From Foetidibacter luteolus (GTDB lineage Bacteria > Bacteroidota > Bacteroidia > Chitinophagales > Chitinophagaceae), in contig NZ_VVIP01000054.1 of assembly GCF_009650435.1 (NCBI RefSeq), positions 1-50,907 on the forward strand: 50,907 nucleotides of DNA, given 5' to 3'. Below, piece by piece: positions 16,599 to 26,286 of this stretch. Positions within the stretch are counted from its first letter, which is position 1, and each line of letters begins with the position of its first letter. Below the pieces are notes generated by a model. That model saw only the letters and a program-made list of their open reading frames with translations. It was not told the DNA's origin and did not search any database. Made by a program: the position numbers and the translations under genes.

Positions 16599-17897
16599 AT
16601 GCGCAAAATCGTGGTTTACATTGTCTGTAGCATATTGTTGTGCCTGTCATCTGTTCCCGCAGTAACCGGTCAAACAAAATCCTTACCCGTAGCTAAGCTT
16701 GTGCCTTCAGAAAAATTTTTGTTCAACTCTTTTGTGGACTGTAATATGGCAACAGTCTGGATTAAAGACACGTTTCGCATATTTCCCGGAAAGTATGGCG
16801 AAGACCCTCTCTGGGGCGAAGCACATGAACTAAAATATGCGGATGGCTTAACTGTTGACGAGGTTTTCCTTAAACCTTCAGGTGCATTTACTGAACCTGT
16901 TATGCCTGCCAATGCCGACCGGGGTGAAGCGGGGCTTCATGGTGCCGTTTGGTTTGAAACCTTGTATAAAGATGCCCGGGATGCGTCCGGCAATACGCTG
17001 TATGCGCTGTATCATAATGAAAATTATCCGTCAACACTGCCTTACAACCCGGCTACCGGAAAAGGTTATATTGATGAAAAGTGGCCGGAGGGTTTAAAAG
17101 GCCCGGAAACAAAAACTGCGGTTTGCCGTATTGGTATAATGAAATCAACCGATGCCGGCAAAAGTTGGGAAGATAAAGGCATCGTTTTGGAAGATAACCA
17201 GCCCAGGCTTATTCTCAGGCCCCATAACACAGGTATTAATTTTGCTGGCGGCAATGGCGATCCTTCTGCGGTGGCAAATGGTGGCTATCTCTATATTTTT
17301 TATGGCGAATATGGCTACCCCGGTGTTTACGACTCTGCAAGCTATAACCCACAGCTTGAGTGGGCAGGTCAATGCATCAGTATTGCCCGCATAAAGTTGA
17401 GCGACCTTGATAAACCGCATGGCAAAGCCTTTAGATGGAACGGCTATAAATTTGAAGCACAGTACGACAGTACAGGCAAGCCGGTAAAAAGCCTGCAGAT
17501 TCCTTTGGCAGAAGGCGGTGGCCCTGCATCATCGGCAACTGCAAAATATTACTGGGGGCCATCCGTTAGCTGGAACAGTTATCTTGAATGCTGGGTAATG
17601 CTTATGGCGCGGGCAGAAGGCCCGTCGTGGAAAGGGAACAGCATTTATATTTCCTTCAATAAAAATAAAAGCCTGGATGGTGTTAATGCCCAGCAGTGGT
17701 CTGCCCCGCAATTGCTTATCAGTAAGCCCGGACATACGGTGTGGTACCCTTCCCTGCAACCCGTAAATAACGAGGAGAGCAGGAAACAAAAATTCACATC
17801 GCTGCACCTTGGCCGCACAGCCCGTCTTTTTTATAAAGACATGCACGATGATAAAAGTGAATACATCTCAGAATACATCATCGAGTTTGAAAAGTAG
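16599..17897 (+). CDS. Exported Asp-box protein, sialidase or GH43-like propeller (function unknown)
   Basis: A 432-residue protein with a clear signal peptide (about 1-25, ending AVTGQ). It contains a canonical Asp-box, STDAGKSW (183-190), and repeating blade-like segments (GGYLYIFYGEYGYPG, CWVMLMARAEGPSWKGNSIYISF), which point to a five- or six-bladed propeller as in sialidases and GH43-type enzymes. I cannot pick a family or catalytic residues with confidence. It is divergent from an AraC regulator and stands alone, 461 bp before PUL 2. It may be a surface or periplasmic glycosidase or a glycan-binding protein. Confidence 0.6.
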   Translation: MRKIVVYIVCSILLCLSSVPAVTGQTKSLPVAKLVPSEKFLFNSFVDCNMATVWIKDTFRIFPGKYGEDPLWGEAHELKYADGLTVDEVFLKPSGAFTEPVMPANADRGEAGLHGAVWFETLYKDARDASGNTLYALYHNENYPSTLPYNPATGKGYIDEKWPEGLKGPETKTAVCRIGIMKSTDAGKSWEDKGIVLEDNQPRLILRPHNTGINFAGGNGDPSAVANGGYLYIFYGEYGYPGVYDSASYNPQLEWAGQCISIARIKLSDLDKPHGKAFRWNGYKFEAQYDSTGKPVKSLQIPLAEGGGPASSATAKYYWGPSVSWNSYLECWVMLMARAEGPSWKGNSIYISFNKNKSLDGVNAQQWSAPQLLISKPGHTVWYPSLQPVNNEESRKQKFTSLHLGRTARLFYKDMHDDKSEYISEYIIEFEK

Positions 17898-17963
17898 TTG
17901 CTTCTTGCAGGTAGATTTAAAAAAACCATTCGAATTTTTTGGAGGTCAGCTTCAGTAGTCGTG

Positions 17964-18217
17964 GCAGCATCGTTGTGTCACTCACTTGTACGGTTGGATT
18001 CGCTGCGCAGCTTTTCCCACCGTGTAGATTGTTTAACCTGTGCATGAACCGCTGATGTATGTAAGTATCATTGGTGGATATAATGCACATACGCAATATC
18101 TTCTATGATGATTGGATTGGGTGTAGCCAATCTATAGCTGCTGCCAGTCGCCCAATGAACAGAACGATGAAAGGATTGCGACGCAACGATGATGCTATAA
18201 TTGATGTAGCTGGTATC
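17964..18217 (+). repeat. Dispersed inverted-end element, copy B
   Basis: A 254-bp element in the 461-bp gap before PUL 2. The left end is GCATCGTTGTGTCACTCACT (from 17968). The right unit has AACAGAACGATGAAAGGA, the palindrome TTGCGACGCAA (18176-18186) and a GGTATC terminus. Ends are imperfect inverted repeats of each other (CATCGTTGYGTCRC). An internal stem (GATTGG/CCAATC) is present. A 66-codon frame at 18071-18271 lies mostly inside it and is judged spurious. Outside the element the gap is AT-rich, and I found no exact TAnnTTTG promoter for the SusC gene. Confidence 0.6.
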
Positions 18218-18358
18218 ATTCCCTTTATCTACTACATAACAATCAGTACTGTGTTAAAAAAGAATAATTAATTGCCCGATAAGTAAACATTTTCCTTTGC
18301 TGCGCTGGGTAATTTTATCATGTAACAGACTATCGCTTTTTTAAACCAAACATTGCTT

Positions 18359-21300
18359 ATGATAAAGAAAACACCATTGCCCGGTTGCCATATACGGGTG
18401 TACACAATTCTACTTTTTTGTTGCGTGCTTGTTGGGCAGGTAATTGCCCAAAGCGCTGCTCATGCGGTGCAGGGAAAAGTAACGGACGCCAGGGGCGCTT
18501 CCCTTGCAGGTGTTTCCATACAGGTAAAAGGTTCTAATAATGGAACTGTTTCAGACAAAGATGGCCTTTATAAAATTCAGGCTTCGGATGCTGATACACT
18601 GGTTTTTACTTTTATTGGATTTACCGTAAAAGAAGTTGCGGTAAAAGGGGTAAATGCCATTGACGTAGCAATGGAGGAAGAAAATAAAGCATTGAATGAT
18701 GTGGTAGTGGTAGGGTATGGTACACAGAAAAAAGTAAATGTAATTGGGTCGGTGGTTACCGTTGGCTCCAAGGAAATAACATCGGCCCCGGTTTCCAATA
18801 TCACCAATGCGTTGGCGGGCAGATTGCCTGGTGCTGTAATTCAGCAGTCAAATGGAGAACCAGGCAGGGATGGTGCTTCCATATTAATAAGAGGGCAGGG
18901 TACATTAGGCAACAGCGAACCGTTGGTGGTTATTGATGGTGTACTGGGAAGAGATATTAATTCTGTTAACGCAAACGATGTGGAAAGTATAAGTATCCTG
19001 AAAGATGCTTCTGCCGCCATTTACGGTGCAAGAGCTGCCAATGGCGTTATATTGGTCACCACAAAAAAAGGCAGGTCTGGCACACCGGTTACAGTTAACT
19101 ACAGTTTTTTCCAGGGATTTCTTTCACCAACCAAGCTGCCTGAAATGGCCGATGCGGCCACTTATGCGGAGATGATACGTGAAGTGCAAACCTATGCAGG
19201 TGTTGATGAATCTAATATGAAATATTCAGCTGCGGATGTTGACAAATATCGCTCCGGCGCATTTCCGTGGACACACCCGAACACGAACTGGTTTGATGCT
19301 GCGCTGGCAGGCCACAGTCTTTCTTCCAACCACAATGTTTCTGTAAGCGGCGGATCTCAGGCTGTTAACTATTACGTGTCTTTTGGCGCCCAGCATGATG
19401 GAGGTATTTTTAAGAATTCGGCAACCAATTATAACCGCTACAATATTAAAGCAACGATGGATGCCAAAGTAAATGAATACCTGACGCTTGGGCTTGACCT
19501 GAATGGCATACAGGAAAACAGGGATTATCCATCCACCAGTGCAGAATTTACATTTGACGGTGCAGTAAAAAGCCTTCCTACATCACCAGCCTATTATCCC
19601 AATGGATTGCCCGGGCCTGATATCGCTTATGGACAAAACCCGGTAGTAACCGCAACCTCTGCCACTGGTTTTGATGAATCAAAACGTTATCGCTTAAATA
19701 CCATCATCAGCGCCAGTTTGAAAATTCCTTATGTGAAAGGACTTACGGCACAAGGTTATTATGCCTACGACGTTAACCTGGGGCAAAGAAAACTTTTTCA
19801 AACGCCATGGACATTGTACCAACTGGATGATGCAGCTTACCTGGCTGCAGGCAATACCGGCGTAGAAGATGGTTCTGACTTTTTGGTAGGATCACTAAAA
19901 GGTGTGCCGGAACCGTGGCTTCGCAACTACTATGATGATTCCCGAAATAAAACGCTTAATCTGAAGCTGGACTATACAAAAAGCTTCGGCTCTCACAATG
20001 TAAACGCATTTGTAGCTTACGAAAGCATGGACTACCAGGAGAAAGGGACAAATGCATACAGGCGGTATTTCGTTAGCAACCAGTTGCCCTACCTGTTTGC
20101 CGGTGGTGATAATGAAAAAGACAACAGTGAATATGTTTCCTTAGATGCCCGGAAAAATTATTTTGGCAGGCTGAGTTATAACTATAACGAAACTTATCTT
20201 TTACAGTTCTCCTTCAGAAGAGATGGCTCAATCAGGTTTTCCCGGGAAAATGGCCGGTGGGGCAACTTTCCAAGCGTATTGGCAGGATGGAATATATCCA
20301 ACGAAAAATTTTGGCAAAACCATGTAAGGTTTATTGATTTCTTTAAGCTAAAAGCATCCTGGGGTAAACTTGGTAACGACCTTGTAGATCCCTTTCAGTA
20401 CCTGTCATCTTATGCAGTGAGCACTGGTGCTGTATTGGGCTCCGGGAGAACATATTATTCCGGGCTTTCGCTCGACGGCGCACCAAACCCTTACATCACC
20501 TGGGAAGTAGCTACCGTGTGGAACGTTGGTTTTGAGTCACAAATGTTCAACAAAAGGCTAAGCCTGAATGCTGATTTCTTTTACCAGCGCAGAAACAACA
20601 TACTGGTACAACGCAATGCGTCGGTGCCAAATTATACCGGGCTGGTACTGCCGGACGAAAATTTCGGCATCGTGGAAAACCGCGGTGTTGAACTTGCCTT
20701 GGGGTATTCCGGCCGGGCAGGAGATTTTTCTTACAACCTTAATGGAAACTTTGCTTATGCCCGCAATAAAATAATTGATTTTGATGAACCTGCAAGACAA
20801 GTACCCTGGCAAAAACTAACGGGTTACCCCCAGGGAACAGAACTGGTGTATAAAGCCATTGGGATATTTAAAGATGAAGACCAGATTAGCAAAACACCAC
20901 ATGTGGCAGGGGCAAGGCCCGGGGATATAATTATCGAAGATTATGATGGCGATGGCGAAATAACTGCAGACGATCGTATTCTGAACAAAAAATCCGTTAA
21001 TCCTGAAATTACCTATGGTTTTAACGTTAACCTGCGCTACAAAAACTGGAGCTTGTCTGGCCTGATACAGGGATCGGCAAATGCGACCCGTCGTATGTAT
21101 TATGAGCTGCAGGGCTTCGCTGGTAACTATTTTGGCTATGATGCTGACGGCAGGTGGACGCCCGACAATACCGACGCAAGCAAGCCACGGGCTTTTGACC
21201 GCAACGATGCGTACTGGAGAAGTAATTATATTACTACTTATTCTTATCAAAGCGCTTCTTATGCAAGGCTGAAGAATGTACAGTTGAGTTATACATTCCC

Positions 21301-21511
21301 GGCCAGGATGCTGAAGGTTGTTCACTTACGGGAAGCACAGGTATACGTATCCGGCCAGAATCTTTTTCTGCTTTATTCCGGTAACAAATATGTTGATCCG
21401 GAGATGGGTGGCATTAAAACAGGAAACGCCTCAAAAGACTATAGCGGCAGCGGTTTTACACTGTATCCTGTTATGAAAACCTATGCGGTAGGTGTACGTA
21501 TTGGCTTATAA
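18359..21511 (+). CDS. SusC-family TonB-dependent receptor (PUL 2)
   Basis: A 1050-residue outer-membrane importer without an STN domain. Signal peptide (about 10-31, LLFCCVLVGQVIAQ), carboxypeptidase-regulatory-like domain (about 38-115, GKVTDARGASLAGVSIQV), VVGYGTQKKVNVIGSV segment, plug with GQGTLGNSEPLVVIDG and ISILKDASAAIYGARAANG, and a long barrel. ATG 18359 was chosen over a TTG at 18353. It is paired with SusD 29 bp downstream and followed by GH97, SDR and MFS genes. Without an STN domain it is not under FecI/FecR-type control, and no regulator gene directly abuts it. Confidence 0.95.
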   Translation: MIKKTPLPGCHIRVYTILLFCCVLVGQVIAQSAAHAVQGKVTDARGASLAGVSIQVKGSNNGTVSDKDGLYKIQASDADTLVFTFIGFTVKEVAVKGVNAIDVAMEEENKALNDVVVVGYGTQKKVNVIGSVVTVGSKEITSAPVSNITNALAGRLPGAVIQQSNGEPGRDGASILIRGQGTLGNSEPLVVIDGVLGRDINSVNANDVESISILKDASAAIYGARAANGVILVTTKKGRSGTPVTVNYSFFQGFLSPTKLPEMADAATYAEMIREVQTYAGVDESNMKYSAADVDKYRSGAFPWTHPNTNWFDAALAGHSLSSNHNVSVSGGSQAVNYYVSFGAQHDGGIFKNSATNYNRYNIKATMDAKVNEYLTLGLDLNGIQENRDYPSTSAEFTFDGAVKSLPTSPAYYPNGLPGPDIAYGQNPVVTATSATGFDESKRYRLNTIISASLKIPYVKGLTAQGYYAYDVNLGQRKLFQTPWTLYQLDDAAYLAAGNTGVEDGSDFLVGSLKGVPEPWLRNYYDDSRNKTLNLKLDYTKSFGSHNVNAFVAYESMDYQEKGTNAYRRYFVSNQLPYLFAGGDNEKDNSEYVSLDARKNYFGRLSYNYNETYLLQFSFRRDGSIRFSRENGRWGNFPSVLAGWNISNEKFWQNHVRFIDFFKLKASWGKLGNDLVDPFQYLSSYAVSTGAVLGSGRTYYSGLSLDGAPNPYITWEVATVWNVGFESQMFNKRLSLNADFFYQRRNNILVQRNASVPNYTGLVLPDENFGIVENRGVELALGYSGRAGDFSYNLNGNFAYARNKIIDFDEPARQVPWQKLTGYPQGTELVYKAIGIFKDEDQISKTPHVAGARPGDIIIEDYDGDGEITADDRILNKKSVNPEITYGFNVNLRYKNWSLSGLIQGSANATRRMYYELQGFAGNYFGYDADGRWTPDNTDASKPRAFDRNDAYWRSNYITTYSYQSASYARLKNVQLSYTFPARMLKVVHLREAQVYVSGQNLFLLYSGNKYVDPEMGGIKTGNASKDYSGSGFTLYPVMKTYAVGVRIGL

Positions 21512-21540
21512 TCATTTCTATCTCCGTTTAAAACAACAAT

Positions 21541-23379
21541 ATGAAATCAGGTATAAAAATTATTTTTTTAACTACAGCGTCAGTTATCATCCTGGCAGCC
21601 TGTAATAAAACTTTGCTGGATAAAACAGCGCAGGACAAATACACAGAAACCCAGGTGTGGACGGACATTAGTCTTGCTGACCGGTATTTATTGGACAACT
21701 ATAATAACAGTCTTACCGGCGGATTTGGATATCTTTCATTTGCTTCCATTACAGATGAGTCGCACGATACCCATGCTTTTGGTACTGAAAACTACCTCCA
21801 GGGTAACATCAACTCCAGCAACACAAGTCCTTTTGGTATCTGGGCGTTTAATTACACTACATGGGATGCGATGTACAATAACATTCAGAAGCTGAATATT
21901 TTTCTCGCCAATATTGACAATGTGCCGGCTGCGTACCCACCGGCAGAACAACCCGCAATTGTAGCGCAGGCATCAAGGATGAGAGGAGAAGCGCTTTTCC
22001 TGCGTGCATTTTGCTATTCTCAGCTAGCCCGTAATTATGGGGGTGTTATTTTAGCAACCACGCCATTTGCCATTGGCGACGATTATCTTTCTCAAACAAG
22101 GGCCGGGTTCAGGGAAACTATTGACTTTATCTCACAACAATGTGATGAGGCCGCAGCTTTGCTGGAAGACAAAGATGGCATGGAGATGGGCAGGGCTACC
22201 AAGGGGGCCGCCCTGGCACTTAAATCGAGGATATTGCTATTTGCGGCAAGTGACCTTACAGCAAGCGGAACCGCAGAAAATGAATATGTAGGATATACTG
22301 CACCTGACCGTGCGGCACTGTGGACTGCCGCTAAAAACGCGGCCAAAGCAGTAATGGACCTGGGGGCCTATCAACTTGCAGACTTTGGTGCTCCCAATGC
22401 CGCGTCCGTGGCGGAAAATTTCTACAATTTTTTCAAAGCAAAAGATCTTTCCAGTCCGGAAGTAATATGGGGAAAGTTGTTTCTTAAAAATGTTGGCGCC
22501 CGAAACCAGATGAACCTGATAAATGGCAGTAACGGTTTTGTGATGTATGGCTGCAACGCACCCACTGCCAACCTGGTGGATGCTTTTGAAATGGCGGATG
22601 GGTCTAAATTTTCCTCTCACTACTCCATTGACGGAAATGGTTACTACCGCAATACCTCGACCAAATATACTTCTGCGAACATTTACTATAACCGGGAACC
22701 GCGCTTTTATGCAACGATACTGTACGATAGTGCTATATGGATGAAACGCTATGCCGACCTTGCGCCACGGGATCCTTTGGGTATCTATGACCGCCGCACC
22801 CGCATAACTGTGCAGAATGGGCAGGAAACAAGCCGCATTTACGGCATTGATACACGCCAGGGACCTGTTGATGGCGACGATGGTACCTATACCGGTTACA
22901 CGTTCAAAAAATACCAGGATAATGAAGTGTATGGCACGGAAACCAACAACAATGAAAATGTTTGGATTGAATTCAGGTATGCGGAAGTATTGATGAACTA
23001 TGCAGAAGCCTGTCTTGGCCTGGGACAACAGGCGGAAGCTGCAACATACATCAACATGATCAGGAACAGGGCTGGCTTGCCGGATTATTCCGGCGATGCA
23101 AAAACCGCCCTGCAGCATGAAAGGCAGGTTGAGTTTGTGCATGAGGATATACGCTGGTACGATATGCGCCGGTGGAAAATACTGGATCAGACCATGGTTG
23201 ATGCGAAAGGCGTTGATATCATTGAAACAAATAACAGGGACAACAATACGGTCACCACAACCTGGAGGCAGATATTTGTTCAGCAAAGAGGGCCGGTGCA
23301 AAATAAAATGTACTGGGTTCCCATACCAATTGATGAAATGAACCGGGCGCCACAATTGGTTCAGAACCCGGGGTATTGA
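21541..23379 (+). CDS. SusD/RagB-family outer-membrane lipoprotein (PUL 2)
   Basis: A 612-residue glycan-binding lipoprotein, longer than the other two SusD proteins here. The lipobox is LAAC with Cys21. Family landmarks include QASRMRGEALFLRAFCYSQL (TPR region), MGRATKGAALALKSRILLFAAS, RYAEVLMNYAEACLGLG, MIRNRAGLP and the QNPGY C-terminus. It partners the SusC gene 29 bp upstream. The GH97 gene begins 47 bp downstream, consistent with one transcript. Confidence 0.95.
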   Translation: MKSGIKIIFLTTASVIILAACNKTLLDKTAQDKYTETQVWTDISLADRYLLDNYNNSLTGGFGYLSFASITDESHDTHAFGTENYLQGNINSSNTSPFGIWAFNYTTWDAMYNNIQKLNIFLANIDNVPAAYPPAEQPAIVAQASRMRGEALFLRAFCYSQLARNYGGVILATTPFAIGDDYLSQTRAGFRETIDFISQQCDEAAALLEDKDGMEMGRATKGAALALKSRILLFAASDLTASGTAENEYVGYTAPDRAALWTAAKNAAKAVMDLGAYQLADFGAPNAASVAENFYNFFKAKDLSSPEVIWGKLFLKNVGARNQMNLINGSNGFVMYGCNAPTANLVDAFEMADGSKFSSHYSIDGNGYYRNTSTKYTSANIYYNREPRFYATILYDSAIWMKRYADLAPRDPLGIYDRRTRITVQNGQETSRIYGIDTRQGPVDGDDGTYTGYTFKKYQDNEVYGTETNNNENVWIEFRYAEVLMNYAEACLGLGQQAEAATYINMIRNRAGLPDYSGDAKTALQHERQVEFVHEDIRWYDMRRWKILDQTMVDAKGVDIIETNNRDNNTVTTTWRQIFVQQRGPVQNKMYWVPIPIDEMNRAPQLVQNPGY

Positions 23380-23426
23380 TAGATATGCTTTAATCACCCG
23401 GATTGTTAAGCCATAAAATTACACGG

Positions 23427-25469
23427 ATGTTACATCGTCACAATCAGAATATTTTGCCAGGGCATACAGGATCAGGAATTTTACCGTTATCCAGATTTCT
23501 TCAGTGCTGTTGTATGGTGCTCATAATGTATTCCGGCGCAGTTGCGCAAAAAACAGACACACTGAAAATCTGTTCGCCATCGGGGAATATTTGTGTAAAG
23601 TCCTGGGTTGATAACGGCTTGCAGTACCAGGTTTTGGCAGGAGGCATCTTATTGATGGATTCTTCTGTAATTGACCTGGAAGTCATCAATCAACGGGCAT
23701 TGTCTTCCGATCGTAAAGTGCGGTTCTCGCCAATAAAAGAAGTAAAGGAACAAATTATAGCCCCGGTGCCGGAAAAAAGAAAGACTGTAAAAGATCATTA
23801 TAACCAGGTTGTAGTAAGTTTTAAACAGCCCTATAAGGTTGAATTCAGGGTGTACGACGATGGCATAGCTTACAGGATACATACATTGTTTAAAGATTCC
23901 GCGTTGGTAAAATCAGAATTGGCCCGGTTTAAATTTGCCGCAACGCCTTCCGTTTATTACCCCGCAGTAAAAAAACGCGATGATGCCGATATTTTTCATA
24001 CCAGTTTTGAAGAAGAATATCCTTTGCGTAGGATGGATAGCATACCGCAGGGCACAATTGCCTATTCTCCTGTTTTGGTTACCTCAATCGAAGGGTACAA
24101 AATAGGTATTACAGAATCTGATCTTGAGTCTTATCCCGGAATGTTCCTTGGTGGTACCGGAACTACTGCACTTACAGGCATTTTTGCAGGCTATCCTCTT
24201 GAAGAACAATCTACCGGTGGCCTTTATTCGCAGATGAAAGTCACCCGCAGGGCTGATTACATAGCACGGATACAAGGTACAAGAACATTGCCCTGGAGGG
24301 CTTTGCTTATTTCCCGTGAAGACAAAGAGTTGCCGGGAAATGATCTTGTTTACCGCCTGGGTTCTCCATCCCGCATCAGTGATCCTTCGTGGATAAAACC
24401 AGGCAATCTTACTGATGAATGGATTATAGATATAAACCTGTTTAATGTTCCGTTCAAGGCCGGTATCAATACTGCTTCCTACAAATATTATATTGATTTT
24501 GCAAAGCGGTTTGGGTTCGACCGGATTATGATGGATGCAGGCTGGAGCGATAACAATGACCTGTTTAAGATAGTGCCTTCTATCAGCATGGATACCATAC
24601 TCGCCTACGCAAATGAAAAAGGGGTAAAGCTGAGTATGTGGACATTGGGTATGACACTTGACAGGCAACTTGACAGTGCCCTTGATCAATTCAGTAAATG
24701 GGGTGTTGATTTTATCATGACAGATTTCATGGACAGGGACGACCAGAAAATGGTGGAATTTTATCACCGCGTCGCTAAAGCCTGCGCGGAACATAAAATC
24801 ATGATCATGTACCACGGCGCATTTCCTCCAAAAGGGTTTAACCGTACCTGGCCGAACGCCGTCGGAAGAGAAGGTGTACTGGGCTCGGAATTCAATAACT
24901 GGAGCAACAGGGTAACACCGGCCCACGACCTTACTTTGCCCTTTACACGAATGCTGGCGGGTGGATTTGATTATGAGCCAGGACTGCTGAACAATGCAAC
25001 GGAAAAGGGTACCAGGCCTGTTGCCGGCGTTGTTACAAGCCCTGGTACAAGAGCACACCAGTTGGCCATGTTCGTAGTATACGACAGCCCGGTACAGATA
25101 TTTTCGGGTAACCCTTCGGAAGGTGTGCTTGAACCCGCCTTCATGGAGTTGCTCGGTAACCTGCCGACAGCCTGGGACGAAACAATTATCCAGGACGCAA
25201 AAGTTGCTGAATACATAGTGACTGTAAGAAAAAAAGGGGATAGTTGGTTTGTTGCCGGAATGAATGACTGGAAGCAAAGAGATGTTGTTGTAAAGTTCGA
25301 TTTCCTGGATGATGCGGCATACAAAGCCGTCATTTGCAAGGATGGCATCAATGCCGACCGCTACGCGGCTGATTATGCAATTGAGAATAAAGAAGCTGTT
25401 AGAAAAAGCGATACACTAAAAATTCACCTGGCGCCGGGTGGCGGCTTTTTGATTCGCCTGGATAAATAA
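23427..25469 (+). CDS. Glycoside hydrolase family 97 (alpha-galactosidase or alpha-glucosidase type)
   Basis: A 680-residue exported enzyme cleaving alpha-linked galactose or glucose. The signal region (SRFLQCCCMVLIMYSGAVAQ) precedes the N-terminal beta-sandwich. The TIM barrel follows (from about 330): FDRIMMDAGWS, then MTDFMDRDDQ, MYHGAFPPKGFNRTWPN, REGVLGSEFNNWS and LPFTRMLAGGFDYEPG. Asp433 in TDFMDRDDQ occupies the position of the nucleophile in retaining GH97 alpha-galactosidases, which favours retaining over the inverting, Glu-based SusB type. A TTG at 23403 is in frame, but ATG 23427 is preferred. The enzyme would release a hexose for import by the MFS transporter two genes on. Confidence 0.92.
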   Translation: MLHRHNQNILPGHTGSGILPLSRFLQCCCMVLIMYSGAVAQKTDTLKICSPSGNICVKSWVDNGLQYQVLAGGILLMDSSVIDLEVINQRALSSDRKVRFSPIKEVKEQIIAPVPEKRKTVKDHYNQVVVSFKQPYKVEFRVYDDGIAYRIHTLFKDSALVKSELARFKFAATPSVYYPAVKKRDDADIFHTSFEEEYPLRRMDSIPQGTIAYSPVLVTSIEGYKIGITESDLESYPGMFLGGTGTTALTGIFAGYPLEEQSTGGLYSQMKVTRRADYIARIQGTRTLPWRALLISREDKELPGNDLVYRLGSPSRISDPSWIKPGNLTDEWIIDINLFNVPFKAGINTASYKYYIDFAKRFGFDRIMMDAGWSDNNDLFKIVPSISMDTILAYANEKGVKLSMWTLGMTLDRQLDSALDQFSKWGVDFIMTDFMDRDDQKMVEFYHRVAKACAEHKIMIMYHGAFPPKGFNRTWPNAVGREGVLGSEFNNWSNRVTPAHDLTLPFTRMLAGGFDYEPGLLNNATEKGTRPVAGVVTSPGTRAHQLAMFVVYDSPVQIFSGNPSEGVLEPAFMELLGNLPTAWDETIIQDAKVAEYIVTVRKKGDSWFVAGMNDWKQRDVVVKFDFLDDAAYKAVICKDGINADRYAADYAIENKEAVRKSDTLKIHLAPGGGFLIRLDK

Positions 25470-25474
25470 CCCTG

Positions 25475-25492
25475 GCAGGCCGTACTGCCTGC
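25475..25492 (+). other. Hairpin between GH97 and SDR
   Basis: GCAGGC-CGTACT-GCCTGC forms a 6-bp stem in the 38-bp gap and is followed by an A-rich, not T-rich, run, so it is a poor terminator. It could stabilise or process the transcript between the outer-membrane and cytoplasmic parts of PUL 2. Confidence 0.4.
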
Positions 25493-25507
25493 TGACAAAA
25501 AAATACT

Positions 25508-26269
25508 ATGAATATATCTGAACGGTTTCTGGGCAAAACAGCCCTTGTAACAGGCAGTGCTGACGGAATTGGAAAGAGTGTGGCCTGGCGTCTGGGGAGG
25601 GAGGGCGCAAGGCTCGCCCTGCTGGACATTAATCCAAACCTGCTGCAAAAAACACTTGCTGAAATGAAAGATGCCGGTCTTGAAGCCAAAGCTTATACCA
25701 CGGATATAGCCAGCGAAGAGCAGGTTAAACATGCGGTTAGCCAGGCTGAACAGGACTTCGGAGGAATTGATGTGGCAATAAACGCTGCAGGCATAGTTGG
25801 GCCTACCAGTACTAACATCACCGAGTTTAGTTCAGAAGATTTTGACAATATTTACCGCGTTAACCTGCGTGGCAGTTTCCTGGTAGCCAAATACAGCCTG
25901 ACGGTAATGAAGAAAAAGGGAAAAGGAAGACTTCTCCTTATATCGTCCATAGCGGGTAAGGAAGGCAACCCGGGTATGGTTGGCTATTCTTCCACCAAGG
26001 CTGGTGTAATAGGCCTGGTAAAAGCGTTAGGAAAGGAGTTTGCCGAAAGCCAGATTACCGTAAACGGCCTGGCGCCAGCAGTCATAAAAACCACGATGAA
26101 TGAAAATACTTCGCCGGAACAACTGAGTTATATGACAGCAAAAATTCCGATGAAGCGGTTAGGTACGGTGGAAGAAGTGGCCGCAGTATGTTGTTATGTT
26201 GTTTCTGATGAAAACAGTTTTTCCACGGGTTTTATTTACGATATTTCCGGCGGAAGGGCCACTTACTAA
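25508..26269 (+). CDS. Short-chain dehydrogenase/reductase (SDR)
   Basis: A 253-residue classical SDR. It has the NAD(P)-binding TGSADGIG motif (residues 16-23), an INAAG motif, SSIAGKEG with the catalytic serine, and the YSSTK catalytic Tyr-Lys pair. An Asp after the second strand (LLDINPN) suggests NAD preference. It ends in ISGGRATY. Position between GH97 and a FucP-like transporter suggests a sugar or sugar-acid dehydrogenase acting on the released hexose; the reaction is inferred. Gap to the transporter is 17 bp. Confidence 0.9.
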   Translation: MNISERFLGKTALVTGSADGIGKSVAWRLGREGARLALLDINPNLLQKTLAEMKDAGLEAKAYTTDIASEEQVKHAVSQAEQDFGGIDVAINAAGIVGPTSTNITEFSSEDFDNIYRVNLRGSFLVAKYSLTVMKKKGKGRLLLISSIAGKEGNPGMVGYSSTKAGVIGLVKALGKEFAESQITVNGLAPAVIKTTMNENTSPEQLSYMTAKIPMKRLGTVEEVAAVCCYVVSDENSFSTGFIYDISGGRATY

Positions 26270-26286
26270 GAAGATAAAAAAGTTAG

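Noticed and set aside
18071..18271. 66-codon frame before PUL 2
   Set aside because: Most of it lies within repeat copy B, including the palindromic core; no family, no gene context.
22237..23397. 386-codon open frame on the minus strand
   Set aside because: It lies opposite the SusD gene of PUL 2, which has full family features; the minus translation shows no domain and is Cys/His/Ile-rich like other antisense shadows here.
24084..25277. 397-codon open frame on the minus strand
   Set aside because: It lies opposite the GH97 gene, whose catalytic motifs fix the plus frame as real.
25475..25492. Intrinsic terminator after GH97
   Set aside because: The stem is followed by A residues rather than T on the coding strand, and the downstream SDR and MFS fit the same locus.
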